A stretch of DNA of 64,000 nt from Chlorobiaceae bacterium. Lineage in GTDB: Bacteria > Bacteroidota > Chlorobiia > Chlorobiales > Chlorobiaceae. Location: positions 61,968-125,967 of the forward strand of contig JABDHK010000029.1 of assembly GCA_012972835.1 (NCBI GenBank), in the 5' to 3' direction. The notes beneath the pieces were generated by a model. It was not told the origin of the DNA. It saw only the letters and a program-made list of their open reading frames with translations, and ran no database searches. The position numbers and the translations under genes are program-made. Of this stretch, positions 7,436 through 16,349 are shown one piece after another; the first letter of the stretch is position 1; the number at the start of each line of letters is the position of its first letter.

Positions 7436-9862
7436 TCAGGTTTTTCTCAGCCGCAGTGAGTTGCTTACCACTACAAGTGAGCTTGTTGCCATGAGTAGTG
7501 CGGAAACTATTGGGTGCAGAACCCCCGCCATGGCAAGTGGCAAGGCTATAAGATTATACGAAAAGGCCCAGACAAGGTTCTGGCGGATGATGGAAAAACA
7601 TCTGGAGGAGCTTTCCATCAGGGTGTTGATGAGGTTAAGGTCATCGTTCAGGATGGCAACGCCTGCGCTCTCAAGGGCAATGCCGGAGGCGTGGCCGAGG
7701 GTGACGCCTGTATCAGATTCGGTCAGCGCTGGAGCATCATTGATGCCGTCGCCGACCATCATGACGCACTCTCCTTTCGATTTCAGGTTGCGGATAACCG
7801 CTGCTTTTTCAAGTGGCCCGAGCCCTGCCTGAACCTCGGTGATGCCGCATTTGGCGGCGATGTAGTTGGCTACCCCCTGGTTGTCGCCGGTGAGGATTTT
7901 CAGGGAGAGCCCTTTTTTGCGGAGCCCTGCTATTAGAGGAAGGGCATCCGCACGCAGGTCATCAATCATGCCGATGATACCTGCAAGACTCTTGCCGCAG
8001 GAGACCATCACTATGGTTTTTCCTTCAGCTTCAAGTGCTGAGGCACTGGCTTCATGTTCAGGACTTAGCTCAATCTTTTCCTGCTTCATGAAGGCTCTGG
8101 ACCCTGCCCGCCATAGTGTTCCTTCAATTACTCCTGAGACTCCTTTGCCCGGTATCGCCCTGAACTGGGTAATCTTTAGCCGCTCACCTAGCCATGCAGC
8201 AGCAATAGCCTGTCCTGTGGGGTGTTCCGAAGTAGCTTCCAGCGAGGCGACATGCTGCATGAACGACGGGGTAAGGTCGTACTCATGCAAATCGGTGATG
8301 GATGGTTTGCCGGTGGTTATGGTGCCGGTTTTGTCGAGCACGACAGTGGTAATTTTTGACACCGTTTCAAAAATATCTCCCCCTTTGACGAGAATGCCTC
8401 TTTTTCCCGCAGCCGTTGTGCCAACCAGAATAGCGAGCGGGGTAGCGAGACCGAGTGAGCAGGGGCAGGCGATGACAAGCACCGAGACGGAGTTCATCAG
8501 GGCTGTTACTGTACTGCCACCATGGAGTTTCCAGTAAAGGAAGGTGGTAAGGGCGAGAACAATGGTGGCTGGGACGAAATAGCCAGCGGTTTTATCGGCA
8601 ATACCCTGAATTGGTGCCTTTCGCGCCTGCGCATCCTCAACGGTGCGGATGATTCTTGAAAGGAGTGTACTCTCTGCATTGCCGGTGACGCTGATGCTGA
8701 GCCTTCCGTTCATGGAAAAGCTGCCAGCAAAGGCTTTACTTCCAGTTTTTTTCAAAACAGGATTTGACTCTCCGGTCAGCATTGATTCGTTCACCTCCGC
8801 TTCACCCTCAACCACCGTTCCGTCAAGCGGGATTCTGTCGCCGGGTATGATCTCTATCCGGTCTCCGGTTTTCACGGTGGCAATGGGTACCATGGTTGTT
8901 TCGCCGTTCCCGGAGAGCAGCAGTGCCTCGTGAGGTTGGAGTTCAGCCAGTTCGGCAATCGCATTTCCAGCCTTGAGGCGTGATCCCGATTCCAGAAAGC
9001 GCCCGAGCAGGATGAAGGTGATGATCATGGCTGAGGTATCGAAAAATATTTCACCTCCGTAGGCAATCATGGCAATGCTGTAGCAGTAGGCTGAGAGCGA
9101 GCCAAGCGCCACGAGCACATCCATGTTGAGTGTCAACCGCCTCAGCGAGTGGAATGCGCTTGAGAGAAAGGGATAGCCGGAGTAGAAGAGTACCGGTGTG
9201 GCCAGCGCCCATGAGATGAGCTGAAAGGCAAGCTTGTAGTGTTCCTCCATACCCTCGAAAAATCCGGCATAGAGCGCTGCACTAAAGAGCATGAGCTGCA
9301 TGGAAAAAAATCCGGCGGTACCGAAGCGCAGTAGCAGCTCCTGTTTTTCCTTGGCAAAAAGATCCGTAGCACCCCTGCTATGGCAGGGATGTGGTAGATA
9401 ACCTATGGATCGGATGGCATGCAGGATGGTGTCAAGCGAAGTTTTTTCGGAGGCCCAAGTGATGGTGGCTTTATGCGTGGCATAGTTTACTCGTGTCGAG
9501 AGAACTCCCTCTTGTTTCATCAGAAACTTTTCAATAAGCCAGACACATGATGCGCACCTGATGCCTGCGAGAAGAAGCTCAATGTGCTGCTCGTTTCCGG
9601 TGATTGTCACGCTGTCACTGAATGCCGACGTATGCAATTTTACATTGGTTGCCGGAGGGCCCGGCTGCCAGTCGCACCGATGCTTGTAAAAGGTATCAAG
9701 CGAGTTGCTGTGGACAAGCTCGTAGACGCCAAGGCAGCCCTGGCAGCAAAAGAACCTGCTTTGTCCGTCGATCTTAACGGTAATGGCAGATTTGCGGTTT
9801 GTTTCCTGAAGGCAATGGTCACATTGCACATTATCGGGAGATGATTCTCCGCTACCGGACAT
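7436..9862 (-). CDS. ccoI: CcoI/FixI-type copper-exporting P1B ATPase for cbb3 oxidase assembly
   Basis: The 808-residue protein begins with a cysteine-rich metal-binding segment (CDHC, then FFCCQGC), followed by a heavy-metal-associated domain with GIRCASCVWLIEKF. It carries the CPC ion-path motif (ACPCSLGLATP), the phosphorylation site DKTGTIT and the hinge GDGINDAPALTESD. CcoI supplies copper for the haem-copper centre of CcoN. It sits between ccoH and ccoS in the operon. The start at 9862 leaves 20 bases after ccoH. All ATPase motifs appear intact. Confidence 0.95.
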   Translation of the reverse strand: MSGSGESSPDNVQCDHCLQETNRKSAITVKIDGQSRFFCCQGCLGVYELVHSNSLDTFYKHRCDWQPGPPATNVKLHTSAFSDSVTITGNEQHIELLLAGIRCASCVWLIEKFLMKQEGVLSTRVNYATHKATITWASEKTSLDTILHAIRSIGYLPHPCHSRGATDLFAKEKQELLLRFGTAGFFSMQLMLFSAALYAGFFEGMEEHYKLAFQLISWALATPVLFYSGYPFLSSAFHSLRRLTLNMDVLVALGSLSAYCYSIAMIAYGGEIFFDTSAMIITFILLGRFLESGSRLKAGNAIAELAELQPHEALLLSGNGETTMVPIATVKTGDRIEIIPGDRIPLDGTVVEGEAEVNESMLTGESNPVLKKTGSKAFAGSFSMNGRLSISVTGNAESTLLSRIIRTVEDAQARKAPIQGIADKTAGYFVPATIVLALTTFLYWKLHGGSTVTALMNSVSVLVIACPCSLGLATPLAILVGTTAAGKRGILVKGGDIFETVSKITTVVLDKTGTITTGKPSITDLHEYDLTPSFMQHVASLEATSEHPTGQAIAAAWLGERLKITQFRAIPGKGVSGVIEGTLWRAGSRAFMKQEKIELSPEHEASASALEAEGKTIVMVSCGKSLAGIIGMIDDLRADALPLIAGLRKKGLSLKILTGDNQGVANYIAAKCGITEVQAGLGPLEKAAVIRNLKSKGECVMMVGDGINDAPALTESDTGVTLGHASGIALESAGVAILNDDLNLINTLMESSSRCFSIIRQNLVWAFSYNLIALPLAMAGVLHPIVSALLMATSSLVVVSNSLRLRKT

Positions 9863-9882
9863 TGAAGGTAAAGGCTGGATTG

Positions 9883-10317
9883 TTAAACATCAAAAAACCA
9901 TTTTCTGCTCGTTGCAAGCTGTTGTTGCTGAAGGTCAATTCTGACGAACCAGACACCTTTGAAGGGGATTGTGGCGGTTGCCCTGTAGATGCCCGGACTT
10001 TTTTCCTGCATGGTCAGTGTTGAGTCGTATCCGGTCGAAGAGAGATTGCCGATAAAGAGTATGAGCGTGGCATGTTCAAGCGGTTTGCCGTGCGATGTAA
10101 CGATGATCTCGATATTGTTGTTCCCTGTTTTCAGCTTGGTGGGCTTGCTGATTGCAATACCAAGCTTTTCTTCGACGGCTTTTTCTGTAAAATAGCTTGT
10201 TCCGTTTTCATAATAGTTTTTGTCAACAAGACCTTCCTCATCCCTGCTGGCCACATAGATACCACATCCCATTGCAAAGAAGAAGAGTGGATAGATGATG
10301 TAAAACAAAATTTTCAT
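9883..10317 (-). CDS. ccoH: CcoH/FixH-family cbb3 assembly protein
   Basis: The 144-residue protein has one N-terminal membrane helix (ILFYIIYPLFFFAMGCGIYV), then VDKNYYENG, which matches the FixH signature around the DxxYY motif, followed by a periplasmic beta domain ending FKGVWFVRIDLQQ. It is thought to help CcoI-dependent copper delivery and complex stability. Its ATG overlaps the ccoG stop by four bases. Confidence 0.88.
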   Translation of the reverse strand: MKILFYIIYPLFFFAMGCGIYVASRDEEGLVDKNYYENGTSYFTEKAVEEKLGIAISKPTKLKTGNNNIEIIVTSHGKPLEHATLILFIGNLSSTGYDSTLTMQEKSPGIYRATATIPFKGVWFVRIDLQQQQLATSRKWFFDV

Positions 10318-11417
10318 TGAAAACCGGTTTTCCTGATTATGGAGATATCTCCACCCGAAATCCTCAGATCAACCTGATTCAGTTTGCCCGTTGATTTAAC
10401 CAGTATCCTGCCGTGAATGGCCGAAAATGGCTGCAGCAGAAGAGCGTGTTCACCGATAAGGGTTATGCGGTCAGGCGATGAGAGTTCAAGAGGCAGAAGC
10501 TTTCCGCTGTTGTTATAGATAGTGTAGCTATAGCGGTTCAGGCCCGCCGGAAGGGAAGCATTGTCGCGAGTGACAAGAAAATCGACAGACGGACGGCTTG
10601 CTATGAACAGGAAAAGAGTGAGGGCGGCAACTGCGGTACCTCCGCCGAGCCAGAATGTTTTTGAACGTATGATCCGGCCTTTGTAGTTCGGGAAGGGGGG
10701 CATACCTCTATGTTCGCTGAGGGGGCGGCAGGCATCAATACATGCAGCGCAGGCAATGCAGGCGGAGTTCAACCCTTGTTTGATATCAATGCCGACAGGG
10801 CACGCACTCACACATGCATCACATTTCATGCAGGTTTCATCCCGTGACGCATCATATTCGATAATAAGCGTATCCTTGTCGAACAGTGCGTTCTGCAGCA
10901 TGGCGTAGGGGCAGATTGATGTGCAGAACCCCCGGCCAAGAAAAGTAAGTTCAAGGTAGACGAGCAGCCACAGAACAAGGAAAAAGGCAGTTATTGTTGT
11001 TGAAACAAAGAGGCTTCGCAAGGTTTCAGCGGGAGGCACAAAGTACCAGATCATGGTGATTGATACCATGGCAGAGAGTGGGAGCAGAATAAGGCGTTGA
11101 ACGGTTTTGAGGTGCTTTGTCCCTGCCAGATCGGCGATGCTTTGGGTCAGGTCAAGCAGGACGGTCTGGGGGCAGAGCCAGCCGCACCAGACACGCCCGA
11201 AAATGGCGGTAGCAAAGGTTATCAGGAGGATGAAAAAAAGTGTGACGGCAAGGATGAGATAAAATTCCCGAATCCAGATGGCTGAACCAAAGAAATAGAG
11301 CTTGAGTGTTGGAATATCAAACCGAAATGCACTTTGGCCGTTGATGGCAAGAAAAGGCAGAGCTGTCAGGATAACGGCCTGAAGGATTGCGACAGCTCTT
11401 CTCTTTTTTTTCCACAC
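10314..11417 (-). CDS. ccoG: CcoG/RdxA polyferredoxin, cbb3 oxidase accessory protein
   Basis: The 367-residue membrane protein has several N-terminal helices with the WCGWLCPQTV motif, then two 4Fe-4S ferredoxin-like motifs (CMKCDACVSACPVGID and CIACAACIDACRP), then an Ig-like periplasmic domain. CcoG is proposed to reduce copper or handle electrons during cbb3 assembly. The start is a GTG at 11417 with GGAG nine bases upstream; no good ATG is available. It follows ccoP and overlaps ccoH. Confidence 0.93.
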   Translation of the reverse strand: MWKKKRRAVAILQAVILTALPFLAINGQSAFRFDIPTLKLYFFGSAIWIREFYLILAVTLFFILLITFATAIFGRVWCGWLCPQTVLLDLTQSIADLAGTKHLKTVQRLILLPLSAMVSITMIWYFVPPAETLRSLFVSTTITAFFLVLWLLVYLELTFLGRGFCTSICPYAMLQNALFDKDTLIIEYDASRDETCMKCDACVSACPVGIDIKQGLNSACIACAACIDACRPLSEHRGMPPFPNYKGRIIRSKTFWLGGGTAVAALTLFLFIASRPSVDFLVTRDNASLPAGLNRYSYTIYNNSGKLLPLELSSPDRITLIGEHALLLQPFSAIHGRILVKSTGKLNQVDLRISGGDISIIRKTGFQ

Positions 11418-11444
11418 AATTGCACACTCCAGAGTTGGTGGAAA

Positions 11445-11906
11445 TTATTTTTTTCTCAGGGTTTCCAGAAAGGCTACGACCTTGCTGCTCTTCTCTGCTC
11501 CAATCTGGGGAAGGAATGAGGGCATTCCATTGGGGCGTCCCTTGGTAATGGATTCATAAAGATCCTTTTGGGTTGATCCATATTTGAGCGTAGCCGCTGT
11601 CAGACTGGGGCCGATTCCTCCCGAAGCATCAGCATTATGGCATGGCGCACAGGTGGTTGCAAAAATCTCTTTGCCCTCCTTGATGGCCACCTTGTCGCCT
11701 GAATAGTGCGTGACTGTCACCTTATTTTCGGTTCTCTGCGCCGCCGCCATCTCTTTTTCAAACCCATGATAAAACGACCAGCCTGAAATAGCTGGGGTGA
11801 AGGCAACGATATAGCCAATCAGAAAGATAATTCCTCCGAAAAAAAAGAGCAGCCACCCTTTTGGAATGTTATTATGGCTTTCCTGGGGTTCTTCGGTATC
11901 ATGCAT
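11445..11906 (-). CDS. ccoP: Short, single-haem CcoP-like subunit of cbb3 oxidase
   Basis: The product from the ATG at 11906 (GGAGG six bases upstream) is 153 residues: a cytosolic N-terminus, one membrane helix (WLLFFFGGIIFLIGYIVAF), and a single cytochrome c domain with one CAPCH haem site and a distal Met region (NGMPSFLP). The position after ccoO and ccoQ and the helix-then-cytochrome layout identify it as CcoP. Canonical CcoP is about twice as long with two CXXCH sites, so one haem domain is absent. An upstream in-frame TTG/ATG at 11966 was rejected for lack of a ribosome site. Confidence 0.85.
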   Translation of the reverse strand: MHDTEEPQESHNNIPKGWLLFFFGGIIFLIGYIVAFTPAISGWSFYHGFEKEMAAAQRTENKVTVTHYSGDKVAIKEGKEIFATTCAPCHNADASGGIGPSLTAATLKYGSTQKDLYESITKGRPNGMPSFLPQIGAEKSSKVVAFLETLRKK

Positions 11907-11962
11907 AGAGTCCTCCAATTTGTTGAGAGCAGTTCTGAAGCATTGGTCTCTGTACCGGGTTT

Positions 11963-12106
11963 TCAAAGGTCGTCATCAAGCATTCTGTGTTTTGGTTCCT
12001 CAATCTGCTTTTTTCTTTTTGGATTATAGTAGTACACTATAATTCCCCCGGATATAATGGCAAGAAGCACGGTGAACAGCACATAAGCCAAACCTGAAAA
12101 ACTCAT
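11963..12106 (-). CDS. ccoQ: CcoQ-like small subunit with a CcoS-like tail (47 residues)
   Basis: This short frame encodes one membrane helix (LAYVLFTVLLAIISGGIIV), then YYYNPKRKKQ, as expected for CcoQ/FixQ, which stabilises the cbb3 complex. The last residues EPKHRMLDDDL closely resemble the tail of the CcoS in this same operon (APKYRMLDDDD), which is not a usual CcoQ feature. The ATG overlaps the ccoO stop by four bases. It ends 56 bases before ccoP. Confidence 0.82.
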   Translation of the reverse strand: MSFSGLAYVLFTVLLAIISGGIIVYYYNPKRKKQIEEPKHRMLDDDL

Positions 12107-12774
12107 TTTTTTGTCTCCAGATTTTTAACATCGCGTCCAAGTTTCTGGAGGTATGCAATTATGGCATCCATTTCAGTGAGATCATTGCGCAGTTCAGGCG
12201 GTGTTACCTGGTCACGGCTCTCTTTTGCGGGATAGCTTTCGGCTGTTACCTTCGAGCGGCATTGAACGATCTGCTGCTGGACATCACTTTCGGTATAACC
12301 ATAACCGAGAATGGAAGTTTTTTTGTATGAGTATTGTGTATCCAGCTTGTTTTTAGCCATCCAGCCGTAAGGAGGCATGTTGGATTTTTCAAACATGCCT
12401 TGGGGACTCTGCAGATGCCTGTAGTGCCAGGAATCGGGATATTTTCCGCCAACCCGGTTCAAATCGGGGCCGATACGGCGGGAACCCCAGAGAAATGGCC
12501 TGTCATAAGCAAATTCCTCTCCTTTTGAGTACTCTCCGTATCGAAGCACCTCGGTTCTCAGCGGTCGTACGGTCTGGGTATGGCAGTTGTTACAACCCTC
12601 GCGCATATAGATGTCGCGACCTTCGAGTTCAACCGAGGTGTAGGGTTTAACATAAGCGCTGACTGGCTGAGTCGATGGCATGAAAAGAGGAATAAATACC
12701 GTGACTGTAGTGCCGATAAGGATCACAACAGCTGAAAGAACAGCAAAAACAACTGGTTTCGAAGTGATTCCCAT
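12103..12774 (-). CDS. ccoO: cbb3 oxidase monohaem subunit CcoO
   Basis: The 223-residue protein has an N-terminal membrane anchor and one haem c site, EGCNNCHTQTVRPL, followed by GPDLNRVGGKYPDSWHYRHL and a Met-containing SNMPPYGWM, all standard for CcoO (FixO). It passes electrons from CcoP to CcoN. It starts 15 bases after the end of ccoN and is complete. Confidence 0.95.
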   Translation of the reverse strand: MGITSKPVVFAVLSAVVILIGTTVTVFIPLFMPSTQPVSAYVKPYTSVELEGRDIYMREGCNNCHTQTVRPLRTEVLRYGEYSKGEEFAYDRPFLWGSRRIGPDLNRVGGKYPDSWHYRHLQSPQGMFEKSNMPPYGWMAKNKLDTQYSYKKTSILGYGYTESDVQQQIVQCRSKVTAESYPAKESRDQVTPPELRNDLTEMDAIIAYLQKLGRDVKNLETKK

Positions 12775-12789
12775 GATTGCAGCTCCTGT

Positions 12790-14205
12790 TTATAGAGTGG
12801 TCGGTTGCGCATCAGCCTGTAGAGGTGCTTTCCTGACAGTCATGATCAGATTCCAGGTAAACAGCACTATGCCAGCAAAATAGATCACCCCGGCTGCAAA
12901 CCGCAACCGATAGTAGGGATAGAGAGAGGTGAGGGTATCAAGAAAATTGTACATCAGTGAACCGTCTGGATTTGTGGCTTTCAACATGGCGCCCTGCTGG
13001 ATTCCTGCGATCCACATGGTAATGGTCCAGACAAGCTGACCAACCAGGATCAGCCAGAAATGTGTATTTGCAAGCTTGATGCTGTAGATCTCACAGTTGT
13101 TAATGCGTGGAATCATATAGTAGAACGATGCAGAAATAATCATGGTGACCCATCCCATTGTTCCCATGTGTACATGTCCGATTACCCAGTCGGTAAAGTG
13201 AAAAAACGAATTAAGGGTTCTTAATCCCTGAAGAGGTCCCTGAAGGGTCTGCAGGCCATAAAAGGTAATGCCGAGAATAAAAAATTTAACCAGATAGTTG
13301 GATCGCATCTGTTCCCAGTTGCCCTGCAGAGTGTAGTATCCGTTGATAACTGACCCCCATGATGGGGCAATCAGAAAAATGCTGAAGGCAATCGCAACAG
13401 TCTGAATCCACTCAGGCAGGGGCGAGAGCATGAGGTGATGTGCTCCTGTCCAGAGATAGGCAAAGTTCAGTGCCCAGAAAGAGATAATGGAGAGTCGGTG
13501 GCTGTAGATGGGAAGGCCTGTGGACTTCGGCAGAAAATAGTAGAACATCGCAAGGATTGGCACGGTAAAGATAAACCCTACAACATTGTGGCCGTACCAC
13601 CACTCAACATTGGCATCATTTGCTCCGGCATAGACCGTGTAGGATTTGAAGAGTGTGACAGGAATTTCAAGATTGTTGACAATATAGAGTATGGCAATGG
13701 CAACGGTCATGGCTATGATGTACCACAGCGAGATATACATCTGCTTTTCCCTGCGTTTGATCAGGGTGGCAAAGACATTGACGGCAAACATAACCCAGAA
13801 AATCACTACGGCGATATCCAGAGGCCACTCAAGTTCGGCATACTCTTTGGTGGTATTCATTCCGGCAAAAAGGCTCAGGGCTCCCAGAGCGATGGTTGTA
13901 TTGAAAAGGTAGAGGTGTGCTCGAGCGAGGCGGGGAAAAGCGAGGGGTGTTCTGGTTAGACGCTGCAGGATATAGTATGAGGTTGCAAAAATTGCAGCAA
14001 GCCCGAATCCAAGTCCCAGACCATTGGTATGAACCACCCTGAGTCGTCCAAAACTAAGCCACGGGGTAAGGTTAAGTGCTGGATTAAACATTTCAAAGGC
14101 AATCCAGAGGCCCACAACAAGACCAATCACAAGCCAGAAAAGTGCGGAAAAAGCAAAACCACGTACAATTTGAAAATCGTATTTTTCTACTTCCGCTTCA
14201 CTCAT
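12790..14205 (-). CDS. ccoN: cbb3 cytochrome c oxidase catalytic subunit CcoN
   Basis: The 471-residue protein has about twelve membrane helices with the haem and copper ligands expected for subunit I: His in VHTNGLGLGFG, GHNVVGF and GAHHLML for CuB, and GHVHMGTMGWV for the haems. CcoN reduces oxygen to water and pumps protons with high oxygen affinity. It is the first gene of the ccoNOQPGHIS operon, with GGAGG seven bases before the ATG. The upstream gap contains a 16-bp perfect palindrome that may be an operator. Confidence 0.96.
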   Translation of the reverse strand: MSEAEVEKYDFQIVRGFAFSALFWLVIGLVVGLWIAFEMFNPALNLTPWLSFGRLRVVHTNGLGLGFGLAAIFATSYYILQRLTRTPLAFPRLARAHLYLFNTTIALGALSLFAGMNTTKEYAELEWPLDIAVVIFWVMFAVNVFATLIKRREKQMYISLWYIIAMTVAIAILYIVNNLEIPVTLFKSYTVYAGANDANVEWWYGHNVVGFIFTVPILAMFYYFLPKSTGLPIYSHRLSIISFWALNFAYLWTGAHHLMLSPLPEWIQTVAIAFSIFLIAPSWGSVINGYYTLQGNWEQMRSNYLVKFFILGITFYGLQTLQGPLQGLRTLNSFFHFTDWVIGHVHMGTMGWVTMIISASFYYMIPRINNCEIYSIKLANTHFWLILVGQLVWTITMWIAGIQQGAMLKATNPDGSLMYNFLDTLTSLYPYYRLRFAAGVIYFAGIVLFTWNLIMTVRKAPLQADAQPTTL

Positions 14206-14290
14206 TGTATTCCTCCGATCTTTGTTTGGAACGATAAGAACAGAACGTATGGCTTTTCCTTCGGGCTATAATAGAGAAAAAACCTATACG

Positions 14291-14306
14291 TTAATTTATA
14301 AATTAA
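14291..14306. promoter_or_regulatory. Perfect 16-bp palindrome upstream of ccoN
   Basis: TTAATTTATAAATTAA is its own reverse complement and lies 86 bases upstream of the ccoN start, between ccoN and the terminator of the mtnA transcript. It is not an exact FNR box but has similar spacing and AT content. A redox or oxygen regulator binding here is an inference. Confidence 0.4.
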
Positions 14307-14320
14307 TCATCCAAAAATAT

Positions 14321-14350
14321 AAAAACCGGGTCTTTTATGGCCCGGTTTAT
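14321..14350 (-). terminator. Intrinsic terminator after mtnA
   Basis: On the reverse strand, AAACCGGG and CCCGGTTT form a stem around a short A/T-rich loop, followed by TTTATATTTTT. It lies about 55 bases past the mtnA stop and would separate that transcript from the cco operon. Confidence 0.85.
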
Positions 14351-14404
14351 TATTAAAAAGCTGAAGATGATCAGCGCTGGTTTTCTTCTGGCACTTTATA
14401 GCTT

Positions 14405-15463
14405 TCAGACGATCAGTTTAAGTTCACTCTCATAGTTTCCCACAACAGCCTTTTTATCGGTGATGATGCCTCTGAGATATTTTCCCGGAGTGACATCAAA
14501 GGCGTAGTTGAGCACCGGAGTAGTTGGTGTAGCTACCTGAGTGCCGAAAATCGTTCTCAGTTCATCAGCGTTGCGCTCTTCGATTGGAATCTGTGTTCCA
14601 TCGCTTAGCGTGATATCTATTGTGGATACCGGTGCTGCTATGTAAAACGGGAGATTGTGATGCCAGGCACTGATGGCATGGGCACAGGTACCGATTTTGT
14701 TGGCTGTATCACCGTTTGCGGCAATTCTGTCAGCTCCCACGATACCAAAGTCAATCATCCCTCTCTGCATCAGGAATGCCGAAGATGAATCGGAAATGGA
14801 GATAAAGGGAATTTTTTCCTGCTCAAGCTCCCACGCTGTCAAACGAAGTCCCTGCAGCAGCGGGCGGCTCTCCGCTGTAATGACTCTTTCAATCAAACCC
14901 TCCTGCCAGGCAAGCTTGATGACACCGAGTGCTGTGCCCGATCCACCCGTTGCAAGCGTACCGGTATTGCAGTGGGTCAAGACGTTAAGCTTGCGTTTTT
15001 TAAGAATTTCTGCAAGGTCACTCTTGATCAGCTCTACACCGTGGCGCGACATGGCATCGCAGTTGGCGATTTCGTCATCATGGATTTTAACGGCAGCTTC
15101 TAGCATTTTTGCAAAAAGGGCTTCGATTGTATCGGCTTGAAAGTTGTCGTCATAGACCTTTTTCAGGCGGGCAGCGGCAAAAAAGAGGTTGACTGCTGTC
15201 GGGCGTGAAGCTTCAACATCAGCAATGAGTGTTCCAAAAAATGCTGGAAACTCCTCTTTGCTTCCTTTGAAGCTGTTGATACCGAGTATAACCGTATAGG
15301 CTGCGGCAACTCCGATCAGGGGAGCTCCACGTACGGCAAGTGTTTTAATTGCTTCGATAGCATCCTGATGGCTTCTTGTTGAAACATACTCCTCTCTCAG
15401 AGGCAGATAACGCTGGTCGAGGTATCGAAGAGTCTGGTCGTTGAACGAGATGGCGTCTATCAT
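14405..15463 (-). CDS. mtnA: S-methyl-5-thioribose-1-phosphate isomerase
   Basis: The 352-residue protein carries the eIF2B-like isomerase motifs: RGAPLIGVAAAYTV near residue 45, THCNTGTLATGGSGTALG with the catalytic Cys near residue 165, and VGADRIAANGDTANKIGT with the catalytic Asp near residue 243. It converts 5-methylthioribose-1-phosphate to 5-methylthioribulose-1-phosphate in methionine salvage. It is 14 bases downstream of a purine nucleoside phosphorylase gene, which could supply its substrate, so the two form a short salvage unit. Confidence 0.95.
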   Translation of the reverse strand: MIDAISFNDQTLRYLDQRYLPLREEYVSTRSHQDAIEAIKTLAVRGAPLIGVAAAYTVILGINSFKGSKEEFPAFFGTLIADVEASRPTAVNLFFAAARLKKVYDDNFQADTIEALFAKMLEAAVKIHDDEIANCDAMSRHGVELIKSDLAEILKKRKLNVLTHCNTGTLATGGSGTALGVIKLAWQEGLIERVITAESRPLLQGLRLTAWELEQEKIPFISISDSSSAFLMQRGMIDFGIVGADRIAANGDTANKIGTCAHAISAWHHNLPFYIAAPVSTIDITLSDGTQIPIEERNADELRTIFGTQVATPTTPVLNYAFDVTPGKYLRGIITDKKAVVGNYESELKLIV

Positions 15464-15477
15464 ACGTATTGGGGAGG

Positions 15478-16299
15478 TTAAAGGTTAGCAACAACTGCTT
15501 TGAAGATAGTGGTCATTTTCGGCTCGGCATGGTTTGATACCTCAATGATCTCTTCAATACTGACCGCTTTAAGGTTGTCCGGGAAGCATTCGTCAGTAAT
15601 GATGGACATGCCGAAAACCTCTGTACCCTGATGTACGGCAGCGATCACTTCAGGAACCGTGGACATGCCGACTACATCTGCTCCAAGGGCTCTCAGCATG
15701 CGGTATTCTGCCCTTGTTTCAAGACATGGGCCTGAAAGAGCAATATAGACACCACGCTGAAGCTTTATTTTGTTATCAAGAGCCACCTTTTCAGCAAGCT
15801 CAAGGATACGGGGCGAGTAAGGGGCGCACAAGTCAGGGAATCGCGATCCGATTTCAGGGTCGTTCGGTCCAATCAGGGGATTTCCTCCAAGCAGGTTAAT
15901 ATGGTCGTCGATCAGCATGATATCGCCTTTTCTGTATGAGGGGTTCAGTCCGCCACAGGCATTGGTTATGCCGAGGGTTTTAACGCCGAGATGCTTCATG
16001 ACTCTTATAGGAAAGACAATCTGATGCATGGAGTAGCCTTCGTAAAAATGGAAGCGACCCTGCATTGCAACAACTTTTTTTCCAGCAAGTGTTCCAAAAA
16101 TCAGCTTGCCGTGATGGGTTTCAACCGTGGAGACCGGGAAGTTCGGAATGTCGCTGTAGTCAAGGGAGAACTCAATCTCTATCTCTTTGGCCAGCCCCCC
16201 AAGGCCTGTTCCTAAAACAATCCCTATCGGGTATTCACCCTCTGTTTTTGTTCTGATAAAGGCAACTGCTTCCTGGATTTTTACCTGCTGTGATATCAT
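15478..16299 (-). CDS. punA: Purine nucleoside phosphorylase, trimeric type
   Basis: The 273-residue protein has the trimeric PNP pattern: GTGLGGLAKEIE near residue 30, VSTVETHHGKLIFG (phosphate-site His), and SGPCLETRAEYRML with GADVVGMSTVPEV in the base pocket. These enzymes split inosine and guanosine, and some relatives accept methylthioadenosine. The tight link to mtnA suggests a role in methylthioadenosine salvage, but the substrate cannot be read from sequence alone here. The start at 16299 gives normal family length. Confidence 0.85.
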   Translation of the reverse strand: MISQQVKIQEAVAFIRTKTEGEYPIGIVLGTGLGGLAKEIEIEFSLDYSDIPNFPVSTVETHHGKLIFGTLAGKKVVAMQGRFHFYEGYSMHQIVFPIRVMKHLGVKTLGITNACGGLNPSYRKGDIMLIDDHINLLGGNPLIGPNDPEIGSRFPDLCAPYSPRILELAEKVALDNKIKLQRGVYIALSGPCLETRAEYRMLRALGADVVGMSTVPEVIAAVHQGTEVFGMSIITDECFPDNLKAVSIEEIIEVSNHAEPKMTTIFKAVVANL

Positions 16300-16349
16300 G
16301 ATAAGCTGTTTTTAGAGGTTAATACTTGGGTAGAAAAAAAATATATAAT

